From NCBI RefSeq assembly GCF_000024345.1, contig NC_013729.1:6572001-6636000 (forward strand): a DNA stretch of 64,000 nt, written 5' to 3'. Position numbers and translations under genes: made by a program. This document shows positions 49,706 through 58,533 of this stretch, in pieces (positions within the stretch are counted from its first letter, which is position 1; each line of letters begins with the position of its first letter). The notes below the pieces were generated by a model. The model was not told the origin of the DNA, searched no databases, and saw only the letters and a program-made list of their open reading frames with translations. Source of the DNA: Kribbella flavida DSM 17836. Its GTDB lineage: Bacteria > Actinomycetota > Actinomycetes > Propionibacteriales > Kribbellaceae.

Positions 49706-51079
49706 ATGACGACGCCGACGAAGATCCTGCTGCCCGAGGACGAGCTGCCCACCCGCTGGTACAACGTGCTGCACGATCTGCCGACGCCCCCGCCGCCGGT
49801 GCTGCACCCGGGCACCGGGCAGCCGGTCGGGCCGGACGACCTGGCGCCGCTGTTCCCGATGGACCTGATCCTGCAGGAGGTCTCGCAGGACCAGTACGTC
49901 GACATCCCGGGCGAGGTGCTCGACGTGTACCGGCTCTGGCGGCCGAGCCCGCTCTACCGGGCGCACCGGCTGGAGAAGGCGCTCGACACCCCGGCCCGGA
50001 TCTACTACAAGTACGAAGGCGTCTCCCCCGCCGGGTCGCACAAACCGAACACGGCCGTGCCGCAGGCCTACTACAACGCCAAGGCCGGGATCCGGAAGCT
50101 GACCACCGAGACCGGCGCCGGCCAGTGGGGCACGGCGCTGGCGTTCGCGTGCGCGCAGTACGGGCTGGAGTGCGAGGTCTGGCAGGTGCGGGCGTCGTAC
50201 GACCAGAAGCCCTACCGGCGGGCGATGATGAAGGTGTTCGGCGCGACCGTGCACGCGAGCCCGTCGGAGCTGACCGAGGCCGGCCGCAAGATCCTGGCCG
50301 AGAACCCCGGTTCCACCGGCTCGCTCGGCATCGCGATCAGCGAGGCGGTCGAGATGGCGGTCCAGGACGAGACGGTGCACTACGCGCTCGGCTCGGTGCT
50401 CAACCACGTGCTGATGCACCAGACGGTCATCGGCGAAGAGGCGTTGATGCAGCTCGCAATGGTCGGCGAGACCCCGGACCTGATCGTCGGCTGCACCGGC
50501 GGCGGCTCGAACTTCGGCGGTCTGGCCTTCCCGTTCCTGCGGGAGAAGTGGGCCGGCCGGCAGTCGCCGGTGGTGCGCGCGGTCGAGCCGGAGGCGTGCC
50601 CGTCGCTCACCCAGGGCACCTACGCCTACGACTTCGGCGACACCGCCGGCATGACGCCACTGATGAAGATGCACACGCTCGGCCACGACTTCGTGCCGGA
50701 CCCGATCCATTCCGGCGGCCTGCGGTACCACGGCATGAGCCCGCTGATCAGCCACCTGTACGAGACCGGCGAGATCGAGGCGATCGCCAAGCCGCAGTCG
50801 GAGTGCTTCGCGGCCGGCGTGCTGTTCGCCCGGACCGAGGGCATCGTGCCGGCGCCGGAGCCGACGCATGCGCTGGCCGCCGCGATCGACGAGGCGCAGC
50901 GGTGCAAGGAGTCGGGCGAGGAGAAGGTGATCCTGACCGCGCTGTGCGGCCACGGCCACCTCGACCTGGCCGCGTACGACGCCTACCTGTCCGGCGCGAT
51001 CACCGATCGGGCCTGGGACGACGCCGAGCTGCAGGCCTCGGTCGCCCGCGCGCTCGAGCGGCTGCCCGCCGTCCACTAA
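49706..51079 (+). CDS. TrpB2-type tryptophan synthase beta-like enzyme
   Basis: 457 residues, PLP fold-type II. The longer TrpB2 form is recognised by its 60-residue N-terminal extension ([19 protein letters not shown]), the PLP-lysine motif [18 protein letters not shown] and [28 protein letters not shown] is the phosphate loop. TrpB2 enzymes can make tryptophan from indole and serine and are thought to work without TrpA, perhaps salvaging indole or using O-phosphoserine. No other trp gene is near, which fits a salvage or side role. Confidence 0.93.
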   Translation: MTTPTKILLPEDELPTRWYNVLHDLPTPPPPVLHPGTGQPVGPDDLAPLFPMDLILQEVSQDQYVDIPGEVLDVYRLWRPSPLYRAHRLEKALDTPARIYYKYEGVSPAGSHKPNTAVPQAYYNAKAGIRKLTTETGAGQWGTALAFACAQYGLECEVWQVRASYDQKPYRRAMMKVFGATVHASPSELTEAGRKILAENPGSTGSLGIAISEAVEMAVQDETVHYALGSVLNHVLMHQTVIGEEALMQLAMVGETPDLIVGCTGGGSNFGGLAFPFLREKWAGRQSPVVRAVEPEACPSLTQGTYAYDFGDTAGMTPLMKMHTLGHDFVPDPIHSGGLRYHGMSPLISHLYETGEIEAIAKPQSECFAAGVLFARTEGIVPAPEPTHALAAAIDEAQRCKESGEEKVILTALCGHGHLDLAAYDAYLSGAITDRAWDDAELQASVARALERLPAVH

Positions 51080-51098
51080 GAGCTGGTGCGGCCCGGAG

Positions 51099-51129
51099 CT
51101 GGCCGCGGCAAAGGGGCTGCCGCGGCCAG
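51099..51129. terminator. Terminator between TrpB2 and a convergent gene
   Basis: Perfect 12-bp stem (51099-51110 with 51118-51129), loop of seven, between the stops at 51079 and 51149. Confidence 0.8.
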
Positions 51130-51148
51130 GGGAAGCTGCGGCTGGGAG

Positions 51149-51664
51149 CTAGCTGCGGCCGCGTTTCCACCACGGCTTCGGCTGTTTCGGGACCGCGGCC
51201 AGCCAGTCCTCCGGGATCTGCCAGCGCTTCGCCGACAACGTCGCGAAGTACTGCTCCTTGAGACTGTCCGGCAGCCAGTACGTCGCTCGGGCCCGGTGGG
51301 CGACCTCGAAGTACGTGGTCCGGCTGCCGGGGCTCCACACCGTCGCCAGGTTCGAGCAGTAGGCCAGCCGGGTGAAGTCCCAGCGGGCCTGCGGCTCCGC
51401 CAGGTCGTACGCGCGTTCGGTGACGGCCAGCAGTCGTCGCGCCGGTGATCGCGGCTCGCGTTCGATCTCCTCGATCAGGCCCTGCACGACCGCGCGGTCC
51501 TCGGTCATCTCGTCCGGCAGTACCAGGGCCTCCGGGTCGAGCACGGCCGAGCCGAGCCATGGGCCCGCCACCTCGAGAAACGTCTCCAGCAGCGCGAACG
51601 CGACCTCCGCCCGCTCGAAGCGATCCAGCTCTGCCCGCAGCGTCGTGACTGCTTCTTCTGCCAC
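51149..51664 (-). CDS. Conserved hypothetical protein
   Basis: 171 residues, no recognised domain. Mostly helical and acidic at the start (TTLRAELDRFERAEVAFALLETFLEVAG), Trp-rich and basic at the end (ATYWLPDSLKEQYFATLS, PKQPKPWWKRGRS). No signal or membrane segment. GTG at 51664 is chosen because TACAGT (51672-51677 on the minus strand) lies seven bases upstream, the leaderless spacing seen elsewhere here. It is divergent from the next gene by 36 bases and convergent with TrpB2. Function unknown. Confidence 0.65.
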   Translation of the reverse strand: MAEEAVTTLRAELDRFERAEVAFALLETFLEVAGPWLGSAVLDPEALVLPDEMTEDRAVVQGLIEEIEREPRSPARRLLAVTERAYDLAEPQARWDFTRLAYCSNLATVWSPGSRTTYFEVAHRARATYWLPDSLKEQYFATLSAKRWQIPEDWLAAVPKQPKPWWKRGRS

Positions 51665-51700
51665 GGTTCTCACTGTAGTGGCCCGGGTACCGGGGGCCGC

Positions 51701-52123
51701 ATGGAAGAGAAGCCATCCCCACGTCCCCGCCCGGAGGGCGTCACCGACGAGACCGTGCAGGCGATCGGCCGGCTCACCCACGCGATGGAGACGGTGATCC
51801 GCGCCCGTGGCTACCTGTACGGCTTCCACGAGCTGACCGGCCGCGCCGACAACGAGCTGGACGAGGTGGTCGAGCTGTTCCGCACGGCGGGTCACGAGCA
51901 GTTCGCCGCCACCATCGAGCGCGAGCTGCTCGGCCGGAACGTGATCGACCGGCACTGGACGTTCCAGATCGTCGACGACTACGACGAGAACTACTTCGAC
52001 CTGTTCGTCTCGCTCGAACGCCGGGCCCGCGAGGAGCTGGCCGACGGCGTGAAACACCTGCGCGAGGCGGAGATGAAACGAGACCGGACCACCTCCGGCA
52101 AGCCCGGTCACGAGCTGCTCTGA
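51701..52123 (+). CDS. Conserved hypothetical protein
   Basis: 140 residues, no assigned domain. From memory similar proteins occur widely in Streptomyces and relatives, with the pattern RLTHAMETVIRARGYLYGFHELTG and ELLGRNVIDRHWTFQIVDDYDENY preserved. Helical, acidic, with several aromatic residues and histidines, likely cytoplasmic. ATG at 51701 has only a weak G-rich site. The downstream 130 bases contain the repeats before the XRE-TPR gene. Function unknown. Confidence 0.7.
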   Translation: MEEKPSPRPRPEGVTDETVQAIGRLTHAMETVIRARGYLYGFHELTGRADNELDEVVELFRTAGHEQFAATIERELLGRNVIDRHWTFQIVDDYDENYFDLFVSLERRAREELADGVKHLREAEMKRDRTTSGKPGHELL

Positions 52124-52143
52124 CCCCGCGCGGGCCGCCGATC

Positions 52144-52196
52144 GGGGCAGATCGGTGGGGCATCCCGGGGCATTCCGGGGCATCGCGGGGCAGTTC
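52144..52196 (+). repeat. Phased GGGGCA repeats upstream of the XRE-TPR gene
   Basis: Four consecutive 10-base units beginning GGGGCA at 52157, 52167, 52177 and 52187 (tails TCCC, TTCC, TCGC, GTTC), plus a fifth GGGGCA at 52144, 13 bases earlier. The 10-base period puts all on nearly one face of the helix. They end 46 bases before the -10 box of the regulator gene. Confidence 0.75.
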
Positions 52197-52241
52197 GTCC
52201 ACAGCGGCGGTTTTCCCGGCTGCGGAGCGTGTTCGCACACC

Positions 52242-52254
52242 TACAGTTACCGGC
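52242..52254 (+). promoter_or_regulatory. Leaderless -10 element of the XRE-TPR gene
   Basis: TACAGT (52242-52247) then seven bases and the ATG. No recognisable -35 box, so the repeats upstream may act in its place. Confidence 0.5.
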
Positions 52255-53583
52255 ATGCCAGAGCCCAACGAGTTGCTCCGCGCCGCCCGGGAGCGGACCC
52301 CGTCAGTACGCGCCCCGGGTGAGCACATGTCCCGCAGCGAGCTCGCCGAGCGGGTGTGCGCGTGGTTGTGGGAGACCACCCACGTCAAGTACGACCTGGA
52401 CGGCCACTACCTCGCCAAGCTGGAACGCGGTGCCGTGCGGTGGCCGGGGCCGGCGTACCGATCCGGTCTGCGGCACGTACTGAACGTTGCCACCGACATC
52501 GAACTCGGTTTCAGCCCGAGCAACGAGCCGGCCCAGTTCGACCTCGAGCCGGCGCCGCCGCCCGCGGTCGGGCTGGACGACGACCTGATCGACGCCGGCG
52601 ACGAGTCGGTGTCGCTGCTGATGCTGGCCGAGGAGTCGAACGTCGGCGAGCTCACCGTCGAGCAGCTGCACGCCGACATCCACCGGATCGCGCAGAGCTA
52701 CCTGAAGGTGCCGACCCGGCCGTTGTTCCTGCGCAGCAAGGCGATCCGCGACCGCGCGTTCAAGCTGCTGGCCGGCCGGCAGCCACCGAAGCAGACCCGC
52801 GAGCTGTACGCCGTCGCCGGGTGGTCGCTCACCACGCTGGCCTGGATGTCGGTGGACCTCGGCCGACCCGACGTTGCCGAGAGCCACACCCGGACGGCGT
52901 GGGCCTGCGCCGACGCCGCCGACCACGACGAGCTGCGAGCATGGGTCCGGGCGACCCAGCACACCGCGGCGTTCTGGCAGGACGACTTCGTCGGCGCGGC
53001 GGAGTTCGCGCGCGACGGGTTGCGGTACGCAGAGGGTTCGTCGGTGCTGTTCCTGTCGGGGGTCCTGGTGGTCGACCTGGCCCGCTCCGGCCGCACGACC
53101 GAGGCCCGCGACGCGCTGTCGACGGCGAAGAACCGCACGGGCTCGCCGTGGACGCCGGAGATCGGCGGTCCGTTCCTCTGCACACCGGAACGCACGCAGG
53201 GGATCTGGTCCGACGCCCATCTCGCTCTCGGCCAGCCGGAGCTCACGCTGGAGCTCGCCGAGCAGAGCCTCCAGCAGTTCGCCAAGACACCGCATGCCCA
53301 GCGCAACTACGGCTCCGAGCGCATGGTCCAGCTGCAGCTCGCCAAGGCGCACCTCGAACTGGGCCAGCTCGACGGCGCCACCGCCGCCGTCGAGCCGGTC
53401 CTCGCCGTGCCCGCGGAGTACCGCGTCCGTCCGCTGCTGCACCGCATCACCGAGGTCGCCGCCCAGGTCCGCAGCGGCCCCTACGGCAGCACCCCGGAAG
53501 CCAAACACCTCTACGACGCCATCCGCGACTACGTCCGGCGCCCCACCCCCCGCCGCCGGCGCAAACCCGCCACCACGCACTGA
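52255..53583 (+). CDS. XRE-type regulator with tetratricopeptide-like domain
   Basis: 442 residues. Residues about 1-75 are a helix-turn-helix of the actinobacterial XRE type (NELLRAARERTPS, then SRSELAERVCAWLWETT and YLAKLERGAVRWPGPAYR). The remaining 360 residues are helical repeats of TPR type (AAFWQDDFVGAAEFARDGLRYA, ARSGRTTEARDALSTA, AKAHLELGQLDGATAAVEPVL), ending in a basic tail. Such proteins often bind peptides or partner proteins and control development or secondary metabolism in Streptomyces. It is preceded by phased repeats that could be its own binding site. Confidence 0.85.
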   Translation: MPEPNELLRAARERTPSVRAPGEHMSRSELAERVCAWLWETTHVKYDLDGHYLAKLERGAVRWPGPAYRSGLRHVLNVATDIELGFSPSNEPAQFDLEPAPPPAVGLDDDLIDAGDESVSLLMLAEESNVGELTVEQLHADIHRIAQSYLKVPTRPLFLRSKAIRDRAFKLLAGRQPPKQTRELYAVAGWSLTTLAWMSVDLGRPDVAESHTRTAWACADAADHDELRAWVRATQHTAAFWQDDFVGAAEFARDGLRYAEGSSVLFLSGVLVVDLARSGRTTEARDALSTAKNRTGSPWTPEIGGPFLCTPERTQGIWSDAHLALGQPELTLELAEQSLQQFAKTPHAQRNYGSERMVQLQLAKAHLELGQLDGATAAVEPVLAVPAEYRVRPLLHRITEVAAQVRSGPYGSTPEAKHLYDAIRDYVRRPTPRRRRKPATTH

Positions 53584-53932
53584 CGCAGCCGGCCCGAGGT
53601 CGATCCCTTCCCCAGGAATCCCCGGCCAGGCACCGAACCACCCCTTCGCAAGTCCAGCTGATCCTTCGGCTCGCCGTCCCAAGCGGCCGATGCGCGCCGT
53701 CGCCCTCGCTCGTAGCGTCCGCGAACAGCCATCGGCTTTCGCCGGCTGCGCCGCCGTTCAGCACCCTCGGATTTCCGCGGCGCTCCACCACTCTGCAGGC
53801 GAGGGCTTGATGACCGCAGGCCGTGGCAACGCACCCGGGGGCGAGCCGCTGCCACCGGCCCTTTGCCCATCCGCGGCGATGCGCCAGCACGGCTGCCGAA
53901 CCGCTGAGAACGTACGAACCAGCACACCCGTG
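53584..53932. other. Intergenic region without recognisable genes
   Basis: About 350 bases between the XRE-TPR stop and the large palindrome. Open frames here are extensions of shadows in several frames; none has a start site or recognisable product. I see nothing else. Confidence 0.5.
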
Positions 53933-54019
53933 CTCTGAGGGGTTAACCCATCAGAGCCATGGTTGGCCCACCAAATTCTGATGGGCCAACCGTTCACCTG
54001 GTGGGTTAACCCCTCAGAG
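53933..54019. repeat. Large nested palindromic element 2
   Basis: The outer arms 53933-53950 and 54002-54019 match perfectly (18 of 18, CTCTGAGGGGTTAACCCA). Inside is a second stem, 53961-53970 with 53982-53991 (GGTTGGCCCA). Its core CCCACCAAATTCTGATGGG resembles CCCGCCAAATGCTGGG of the element at 6294-6368. It lies between convergent genes and lacks a T-run on either side. Confidence 0.8.
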
Positions 54020-54090
54020 TGGCCGCAGGCGCCTGGGGGAAGAGCGGCAGCGGCAGCCGGCCGCGGCAAGGGGGCTGTTGCTGCGGGCAA

Positions 54091-55683
54091 TCAGTTGCTG
54101 ACTTCGGCGACGCCGGGGCGGCCGGACTCGACGGTGACTGAGGCGCGGGTGATCACGGGGCCGCCGGGGGTGGTGACGTTGGGGACCACCCGGTAGTCGG
54201 TGCGCCAGTGGGTGGGGGTGACGACGCAGCGCTGGTAGCCGCGCTGGCTGTTGTGGAAGCGCATGTGCGGGTTCTCCGCGAGCCAGGTGTGGCCGAGGGC
54301 GTCGGTGTCGGTTCCGTTGCCGCCGGAGCTGATCGACGTGCCGAGGAACTCGGTGCCGACGGTGCGGGACGACGGGTCGGCGAAGTTCAGTTTCAGGTCG
54401 GCGGCGACACTGCGGTGGGCGTCGCCGGTGATCATCACGAAGTTGTCGACGCGCCGTTCGACCACCCCGTCGAACAACCGCTGCCGGGCGGCGGCGTAGC
54501 CGTCCCAGGTGTCCATGCCGAACCGTTCCGACGGGCCCGCGTCGTGGTCGGCCTCGAAGGCGAAGATCTGGTTGCCGAGCGCGTTCCACCGGGCGTCCGA
54601 GCGGCCGAGTCCGTCCAGCAGCCAGCGTTCCTGCTCGGCGCCGAGCATCGTGCGGGCCGGGTCGAACCGGTCGTCGCAGCCCCGCACACACTCCAGCTGG
54701 TCGGTCCGGAACCGCCGGGTGTCCAGCACGTTCAGCTGCAGCAGGTTGCCGAAGGTCAGACGCCGGAACACCTGCATCTCCGGCCCGCGCGGCATCGACG
54801 TACGGCGCAGCGGCAGGTTCTCGTAGTACGCCTGGTACGCCGCCGCCCGCCGCTGCCGGAACACGGCGGGATCCTGGTCGGGCTCGTTGTCGAGCTGCGA
54901 GATGTCGCCGGCCCAGTTGTTCTCCACGTCGTGGTCGTCCGGGGCCACCACCCAGGGCGCGGCGGCGTGAGCGGCCTGCAGGTCCGGGTCCGACTTGTAC
55001 TGCCCGTAGCGCACCCGGTAGTCGGCCAGGCTGAACGTCTCCGCGACCGGCAGGTGCCCGCGCCCGATCGTGCCCTGCGAATTGCCTTCGTAGATGTAGT
55101 CGCCGAGGTGCACGACCAGGTCCAGGTCGTCCTGCGCCATGTGCCGGTACGCCGTGAAGAACCCCTCGTGGTACGCCTGGCAGCTGGCGAACGCGAAGGT
55201 CAGCTCGTTGAGCCGCCGGTACGCCGCGGGCGCCGTCCGGGTCCGCCCGACCGGGCTGAGCTGGTGACCGACCGCGAACCGGTACCAGTACTCGCGGTCC
55301 GGCCGCAGCCCACGGACCTCCGCGTGCACCGAGTGCCCCCACGCCGGTACGGCGTGCTCGACGCCGCGGCGGACCACCTTGCCGAACCGCGGGTCCTCCG
55401 CGACCTCCCAGCGAACCGCGACCCGCTTGTCCGGCATGCCACCCTTGCCGTCGGCCGCGAGCGGCTCGGGCGCGAGCCGGGTCCAGAGCACCACCCCGTC
55501 CGGGTGCGGGTCGCCCGAGGCGACGCCGAGCGTGAACACGTCACCGAGCGGGCGGCTCGCCTCGGCCGGCACCTCCGTACCGAGCGTGCCGACCGCACCG
55601 ACGACCGTCGCGGCGCCGGCCAGACCGAGAAAGTGCCGGCGCCCGAGCGCGCCGGAAACCTGAGGCGTGGAGACCTTAGGCAT
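54091..55683 (-). CDS. Alkaline phosphatase D (PhoD) family protein
   Basis: 530 residues. Tat signal GRRHFLGLAGAATVVGAVG at about 12-30, then the PhoD N-terminal domain (FTLGVASGDPHPDGVVLWTRLAPEPL in pieces) and the metallophosphatase core: LTFAFASCQAYHEGFF, VVHLGDYIYEG, PDDHDVENNWAGD and MITGDAHRS, with the expected Asp, Cys, Asn and His metal ligands for Fe/Ca. It is an exported phosphodiesterase/monoesterase for scavenging phosphate. ATG at 55683 follows TTGGAGG. PHO-box-type sites upstream were not evident in the 80-base gap to murB. Confidence 0.93.
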   Translation of the reverse strand: MPKVSTPQVSGALGRRHFLGLAGAATVVGAVGTLGTEVPAEASRPLGDVFTLGVASGDPHPDGVVLWTRLAPEPLAADGKGGMPDKRVAVRWEVAEDPRFGKVVRRGVEHAVPAWGHSVHAEVRGLRPDREYWYRFAVGHQLSPVGRTRTAPAAYRRLNELTFAFASCQAYHEGFFTAYRHMAQDDLDLVVHLGDYIYEGNSQGTIGRGHLPVAETFSLADYRVRYGQYKSDPDLQAAHAAAPWVVAPDDHDVENNWAGDISQLDNEPDQDPAVFRQRRAAAYQAYYENLPLRRTSMPRGPEMQVFRRLTFGNLLQLNVLDTRRFRTDQLECVRGCDDRFDPARTMLGAEQERWLLDGLGRSDARWNALGNQIFAFEADHDAGPSERFGMDTWDGYAAARQRLFDGVVERRVDNFVMITGDAHRSVAADLKLNFADPSSRTVGTEFLGTSISSGGNGTDTDALGHTWLAENPHMRFHNSQRGYQRCVVTPTHWRTDYRVVPNVTTPGGPVITRASVTVESGRPGVAEVSN

Positions 55684-55765
55684 GAAACCTCCAAGAAGAC
55701 GGCGGAAGCCGTCATTCATTCACATCCGGCCGTCCGAGGACAGAAGCGGAAGCGAACAGAAGGTG

Positions 55766-56854
55766 TCAGAGGCTGCAGTTCACCAGCACGGGTTCGTTCA
55801 CCAGCGTGATGCCGAAGGCCTGGCTCACCTGACCGCGGACGTGCCCGGCCAGGGCCAGCAGTTCCTTGGCCGTGGCGTTGCCGCGGTTGGTGAGCGCCAG
55901 CGTGTGCTTCGACGAGACGGCCGCGTTGCCGATCGCGAAGCCCTTCGAGATGCCGGCGTGCTCGATCAACCAGGCGGCACTCGTCTTCACCCGCCCGTCG
56001 GGCTGCGGCCACTGCGGCGCCCCGGCCGGGACCTCGGCGGCGGCGTCGAGAATCGGGTTGGTGAAGAAGGACCCGGCGCTCCAGGTGTCGGGGTCGGCGT
56101 CATCGAGCACCATGCCCTTGCTGCGGCGCAGGCCGAGCACGGCCTCGCGGACCTCGGTCATCGGCGCCCGCGCGCCGGGCTCGACGCCGAGCACCCGCGC
56201 CAGCTCGGCGTACTCGACCGGGGCGGAGAGGTCGCCGAGCCGGAGCTGGAAGGCGACCTCGAGCACGACGTACCGGCTGGGGTCGGCCTTGAAGCGCGAC
56301 GTGCGGTAGGCGAACCCGCAGTCGGCGGCGAAGATCGTGCGGACCGCGTTCTCCGTCCGGTCCCAGACGCGGACCGAGGCGATCGTCTCGGCGACCTCGT
56401 GACCGTAGGCGCCGACGTTCTGGACCGGGGTGGAGCCGGTGAGGCCGGGAATGCCGGACATCGACTCCAGACCGCTCCACTGCTCGGCGATCGCGCGCTG
56501 CACGACCGCGTCCCAGTCCTCGCCGGCGGCGACGTGGACCATCGCGCCCGAGCAGGCGTCGGCGTCGACCCGGATGCCGGTGGTGGCGATCTTCACGACG
56601 GTGCCACGGAAGCCCTCGTCGCCGATCACCACGTTGCTGCCGCCGCTGAGCAGCAGCACGGGCTGCTTGGCCGCGTCGGCGTCCCGGACCGTCTCGATCA
56701 GCTCGGCCTCGGTGGTCACCTCGACCAGCGTGTCGGCCGGTCCGCCGATCCGCAGCGTGGTCAGCTCGGCCAGCCGTACGTCGGTCCGCGCGGCGACGCC
56801 GGACCGGGTGACGGCCGATCCCTGCGACGACGAGACGTCCGGACTGCTCATCAT
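55766..56854 (-). CDS. murB: UDP-N-acetylmuramate dehydrogenase
   Basis: 362 residues, type I MurB. FAD-binding motifs LRIGGPADTLVEV and LLLSGGSNVVIGDEGFRG; SGIPGLTGSTPVQNVGAYGHEV; catalytic-region YRTSRFK; DTWSAGSFFTNP holds the active-site Ser; AAWLIEHAGISKG closes the substrate domain. It reduces the enolpyruvyl group of UDP-GlcNAc-enolpyruvate in peptidoglycan synthesis. ATG at 56854 (or 56851) overlaps the stop of the MaoC gene, so the three genes form one unit. Confidence 0.96.
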   Translation of the reverse strand: MMSSPDVSSSQGSAVTRSGVAARTDVRLAELTTLRIGGPADTLVEVTTEAELIETVRDADAAKQPVLLLSGGSNVVIGDEGFRGTVVKIATTGIRVDADACSGAMVHVAAGEDWDAVVQRAIAEQWSGLESMSGIPGLTGSTPVQNVGAYGHEVAETIASVRVWDRTENAVRTIFAADCGFAYRTSRFKADPSRYVVLEVAFQLRLGDLSAPVEYAELARVLGVEPGARAPMTEVREAVLGLRRSKGMVLDDADPDTWSAGSFFTNPILDAAAEVPAGAPQWPQPDGRVKTSAAWLIEHAGISKGFAIGNAAVSSKHTLALTNRGNATAKELLALAGHVRGQVSQAFGITLVNEPVLVNCSL

Positions 56855-57258
56855 CGGACCCGCACGGTCGCCCGAGCCCGGCCGAGGACCTTCTGCTCGC
56901 CGGCCAGCGCGGTGATGTCGATCTCCGCGAGACCGTCGGCGACCTTGTCCACCGTCGCGGAGAAGGTGACGGTCACGCCCTGGTCGTCGTCCGGGACCAC
57001 GACCGGCTTGGTGAACCGGACGCCGTACTCGACCAGGTCGGCCGGGTCCTCGATCCAGTCGGTGACGACCCGCGCGGCCGAGGCCATCGTCAGCATGCCG
57101 TGCGCGATCACGCCGGGCAGGCCGAGCGCCGCGGCCATCCGGTCGCTCCAGTGGATCGGGTTGAAGTCGCCACTGGCCCCGGCGTACCGGACCAGGTCGT
57201 CGCGGCGCAGCGTGACGGTCAGCGCCGGCAGCTCGAGCCCCGCCTCGACGGTGCTCAT
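56851..57258 (-). CDS. MaoC-like dehydratase (HadB-like)
   Basis: 135 residues, single hot-dog domain with the hydratase-2 motif YAGASGDFNPIHWSDRMAAALGLPGVIAHGML, containing the catalytic Asp and His. It would form a heterodimer with the preceding, non-catalytic subunit and dehydrate beta-hydroxyacyl-ACP or -CoA. In mycobacteria hadA-hadB lie between rpmG and the secE-nusG operon, and the same order is kept here although murB and other genes intervene. ATG overlaps the previous stop (ATGA). Confidence 0.9.
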   Translation of the reverse strand: MSTVEAGLELPALTVTLRRDDLVRYAGASGDFNPIHWSDRMAAALGLPGVIAHGMLTMASAARVVTDWIEDPADLVEYGVRFTKPVVVPDDDQGVTVTFSATVDKVADGLAEIDITALAGEQKVLGRARATVRVR

Positions 57259-57677
57259 GCGTCCGCCCGGTTGTGCGAGATGGTCGACGTGGAGGTGGCG
57301 ATCGGCTCACCGGCGACGCTGGTCAGCGCGGTCTCGTACATGATCACCTCGACGTCACCGGCCTTGCGCACGGTGGTGATGGTGGCGGTCGCGGCGATCT
57401 CGTCGCCGGCCTTGATCGGGCGGGTCCAGCTGAACTTCTGCGCGCCGTGCACGATCCGGTCCAGCCGCAGGCCGAGCTCGGGGTCGCCGAGCAGCTGCTC
57501 GAGCGCCCGGCTGCCGAGCACGAACGCGAACGTCGGCGGAGCGACCGCGTCGTCACCGGTGTACGCCGGGTTGGGGTCGCCGATCGCGGCGGCGAACTCC
57601 CGGATCTTCTCCCGGCCGACCTGGTAGGTCTCGGCGGCCGTGTAGCTCCGGCCGACCATCGTGGCGTCGATCGTCAT
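57255..57677 (-). CDS. MaoC N-terminal-type dehydratase subunit (HadA-like)
   Basis: 140 residues, hot-dog fold of the FAS1/HadA type (YQVGREKIREFAAAIGDPNPAYTGDDA, then APPTFAFVLGS, and GAQKFSWTRPIKAGDEIAATATI). It lacks the catalytic Asp/His of its partner, as HadA proteins do, and supplies the substrate channel. ATG at 57677: TAGGGT (57686-57691 on the minus strand) lies eight bases upstream, close to leaderless spacing. First gene of the MaoC-MaoC-murB unit. Confidence 0.9.
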   Translation of the reverse strand: MTIDATMVGRSYTAAETYQVGREKIREFAAAIGDPNPAYTGDDAVAPPTFAFVLGSRALEQLLGDPELGLRLDRIVHGAQKFSWTRPIKAGDEIAATATITTVRKAGDVEVIMYETALTSVAGEPIATSTSTISHNRADA

Positions 57678-57769
57678 GTCCAGTAACCCTACTGGCAGGA
57701 TGGGCAGCCGAGTGCCGCCACCCACTCCGCCGAGATCACTGGGGGATCCACGCAGGAAGGGCAGGACTT

Positions 57770-58528
57770 GTGACGGCAGAACGCACGGGAGTGGCCGCTC
57801 TCAGCCGGTACGCACCTCGTTACGCGGTGCAGATCGGCGTACCGAGCGGCTCGGAGTGGTTGCGGGCCGATCACCTCCTGGAGCCGGACGGCCCTGCGCT
57901 GACCGAGTTGCTCAAACGCGACCACGACGCGAGCGGACACACGTCGGCGCACGCGAACGCGCTCAGCCTGATCTCCTTCTACGCCGGGCGCGCCCCCGCG
58001 GCAGCACTGCTGCTCTGGGCCCTCGAAGGCCGCGTGCTCGACGTCCGCCCGCACAACCTCTGGGTGAAACCGAACGACGGCCACGGCCTCGCCGCGATCG
58101 CCATCCGCTCCGCCCGCTTCCTGCCCGGCGGCCTGCGCACCCTGTACGACGTGGTGCTCACGGACCACCTGCTCCCCCTCGCCGCCGAGCTCCACCGCCG
58201 GACCCGCGCGGGTGTCCGTCAGCTGCACGGCGGAGTCGCGGCTGGTTGCGCGATGGGATTCTGCGCCGCCAGCCGCGAACAGGAGACGGTCCCGCTTCGC
58301 CATCTGCTGGAGCGGTGGCAGACCTTCGTCGCCCAGGCGCCCGGCGGCCTCGCACGCCTGGGCGAGGTCGCCGAGGCCGGCGGCAAACTCGTCTACCTCC
58401 GCAACACCTGCTGTCTCTACTACTCCAGCACCAACGGCGCGAACACGCTGTGCGGCTCCTGCTGCCTGACGCCGCGGGAGGAACGGCTGGCGGCGTACGA
58501 GGCGGGCCGGCCGATCCTCACCGTCTGA
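57770..58528 (+). CDS. FhuF-like [2Fe-2S] ferric iron reductase
   Basis: 252 residues. The C-terminus has the cysteine pattern of ferric-siderophore reductases: CCLYYSSTNGANTLCGSC near residues 213-230, a CC-(x12)-C-(x2)-C version of the usual spacing. The rest is helical, as in FhuF. It probably reduces ferric iron of siderophores in the cytoplasm, though no siderophore or transport gene lies nearby. GTG at 57770 has GCAGGA upstream. It is divergent from the MaoC pair by 92 bases. Confidence 0.82.
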   Translation: MTAERTGVAALSRYAPRYAVQIGVPSGSEWLRADHLLEPDGPALTELLKRDHDASGHTSAHANALSLISFYAGRAPAAALLLWALEGRVLDVRPHNLWVKPNDGHGLAAIAIRSARFLPGGLRTLYDVVLTDHLLPLAAELHRRTRAGVRQLHGGVAAGCAMGFCAASREQETVPLRHLLERWQTFVAQAPGGLARLGEVAEAGGKLVYLRNTCCLYYSSTNGANTLCGSCCLTPREERLAAYEAGRPILTV

Positions 58529-58533
58529 GGAAC

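Noticed and set aside
48158-51076. 972-codon minus-strand frame over adenosine deaminase, hemerythrin and TrpB2
   Set aside because: Shadow of three real genes; no domain.
52356-53810. Alternative 484-codon frame overlapping the XRE-TPR gene and continuing past it
   Set aside because: Arg-rich shadow in another frame; the XRE-TPR frame has a recognisable domain and promoter.
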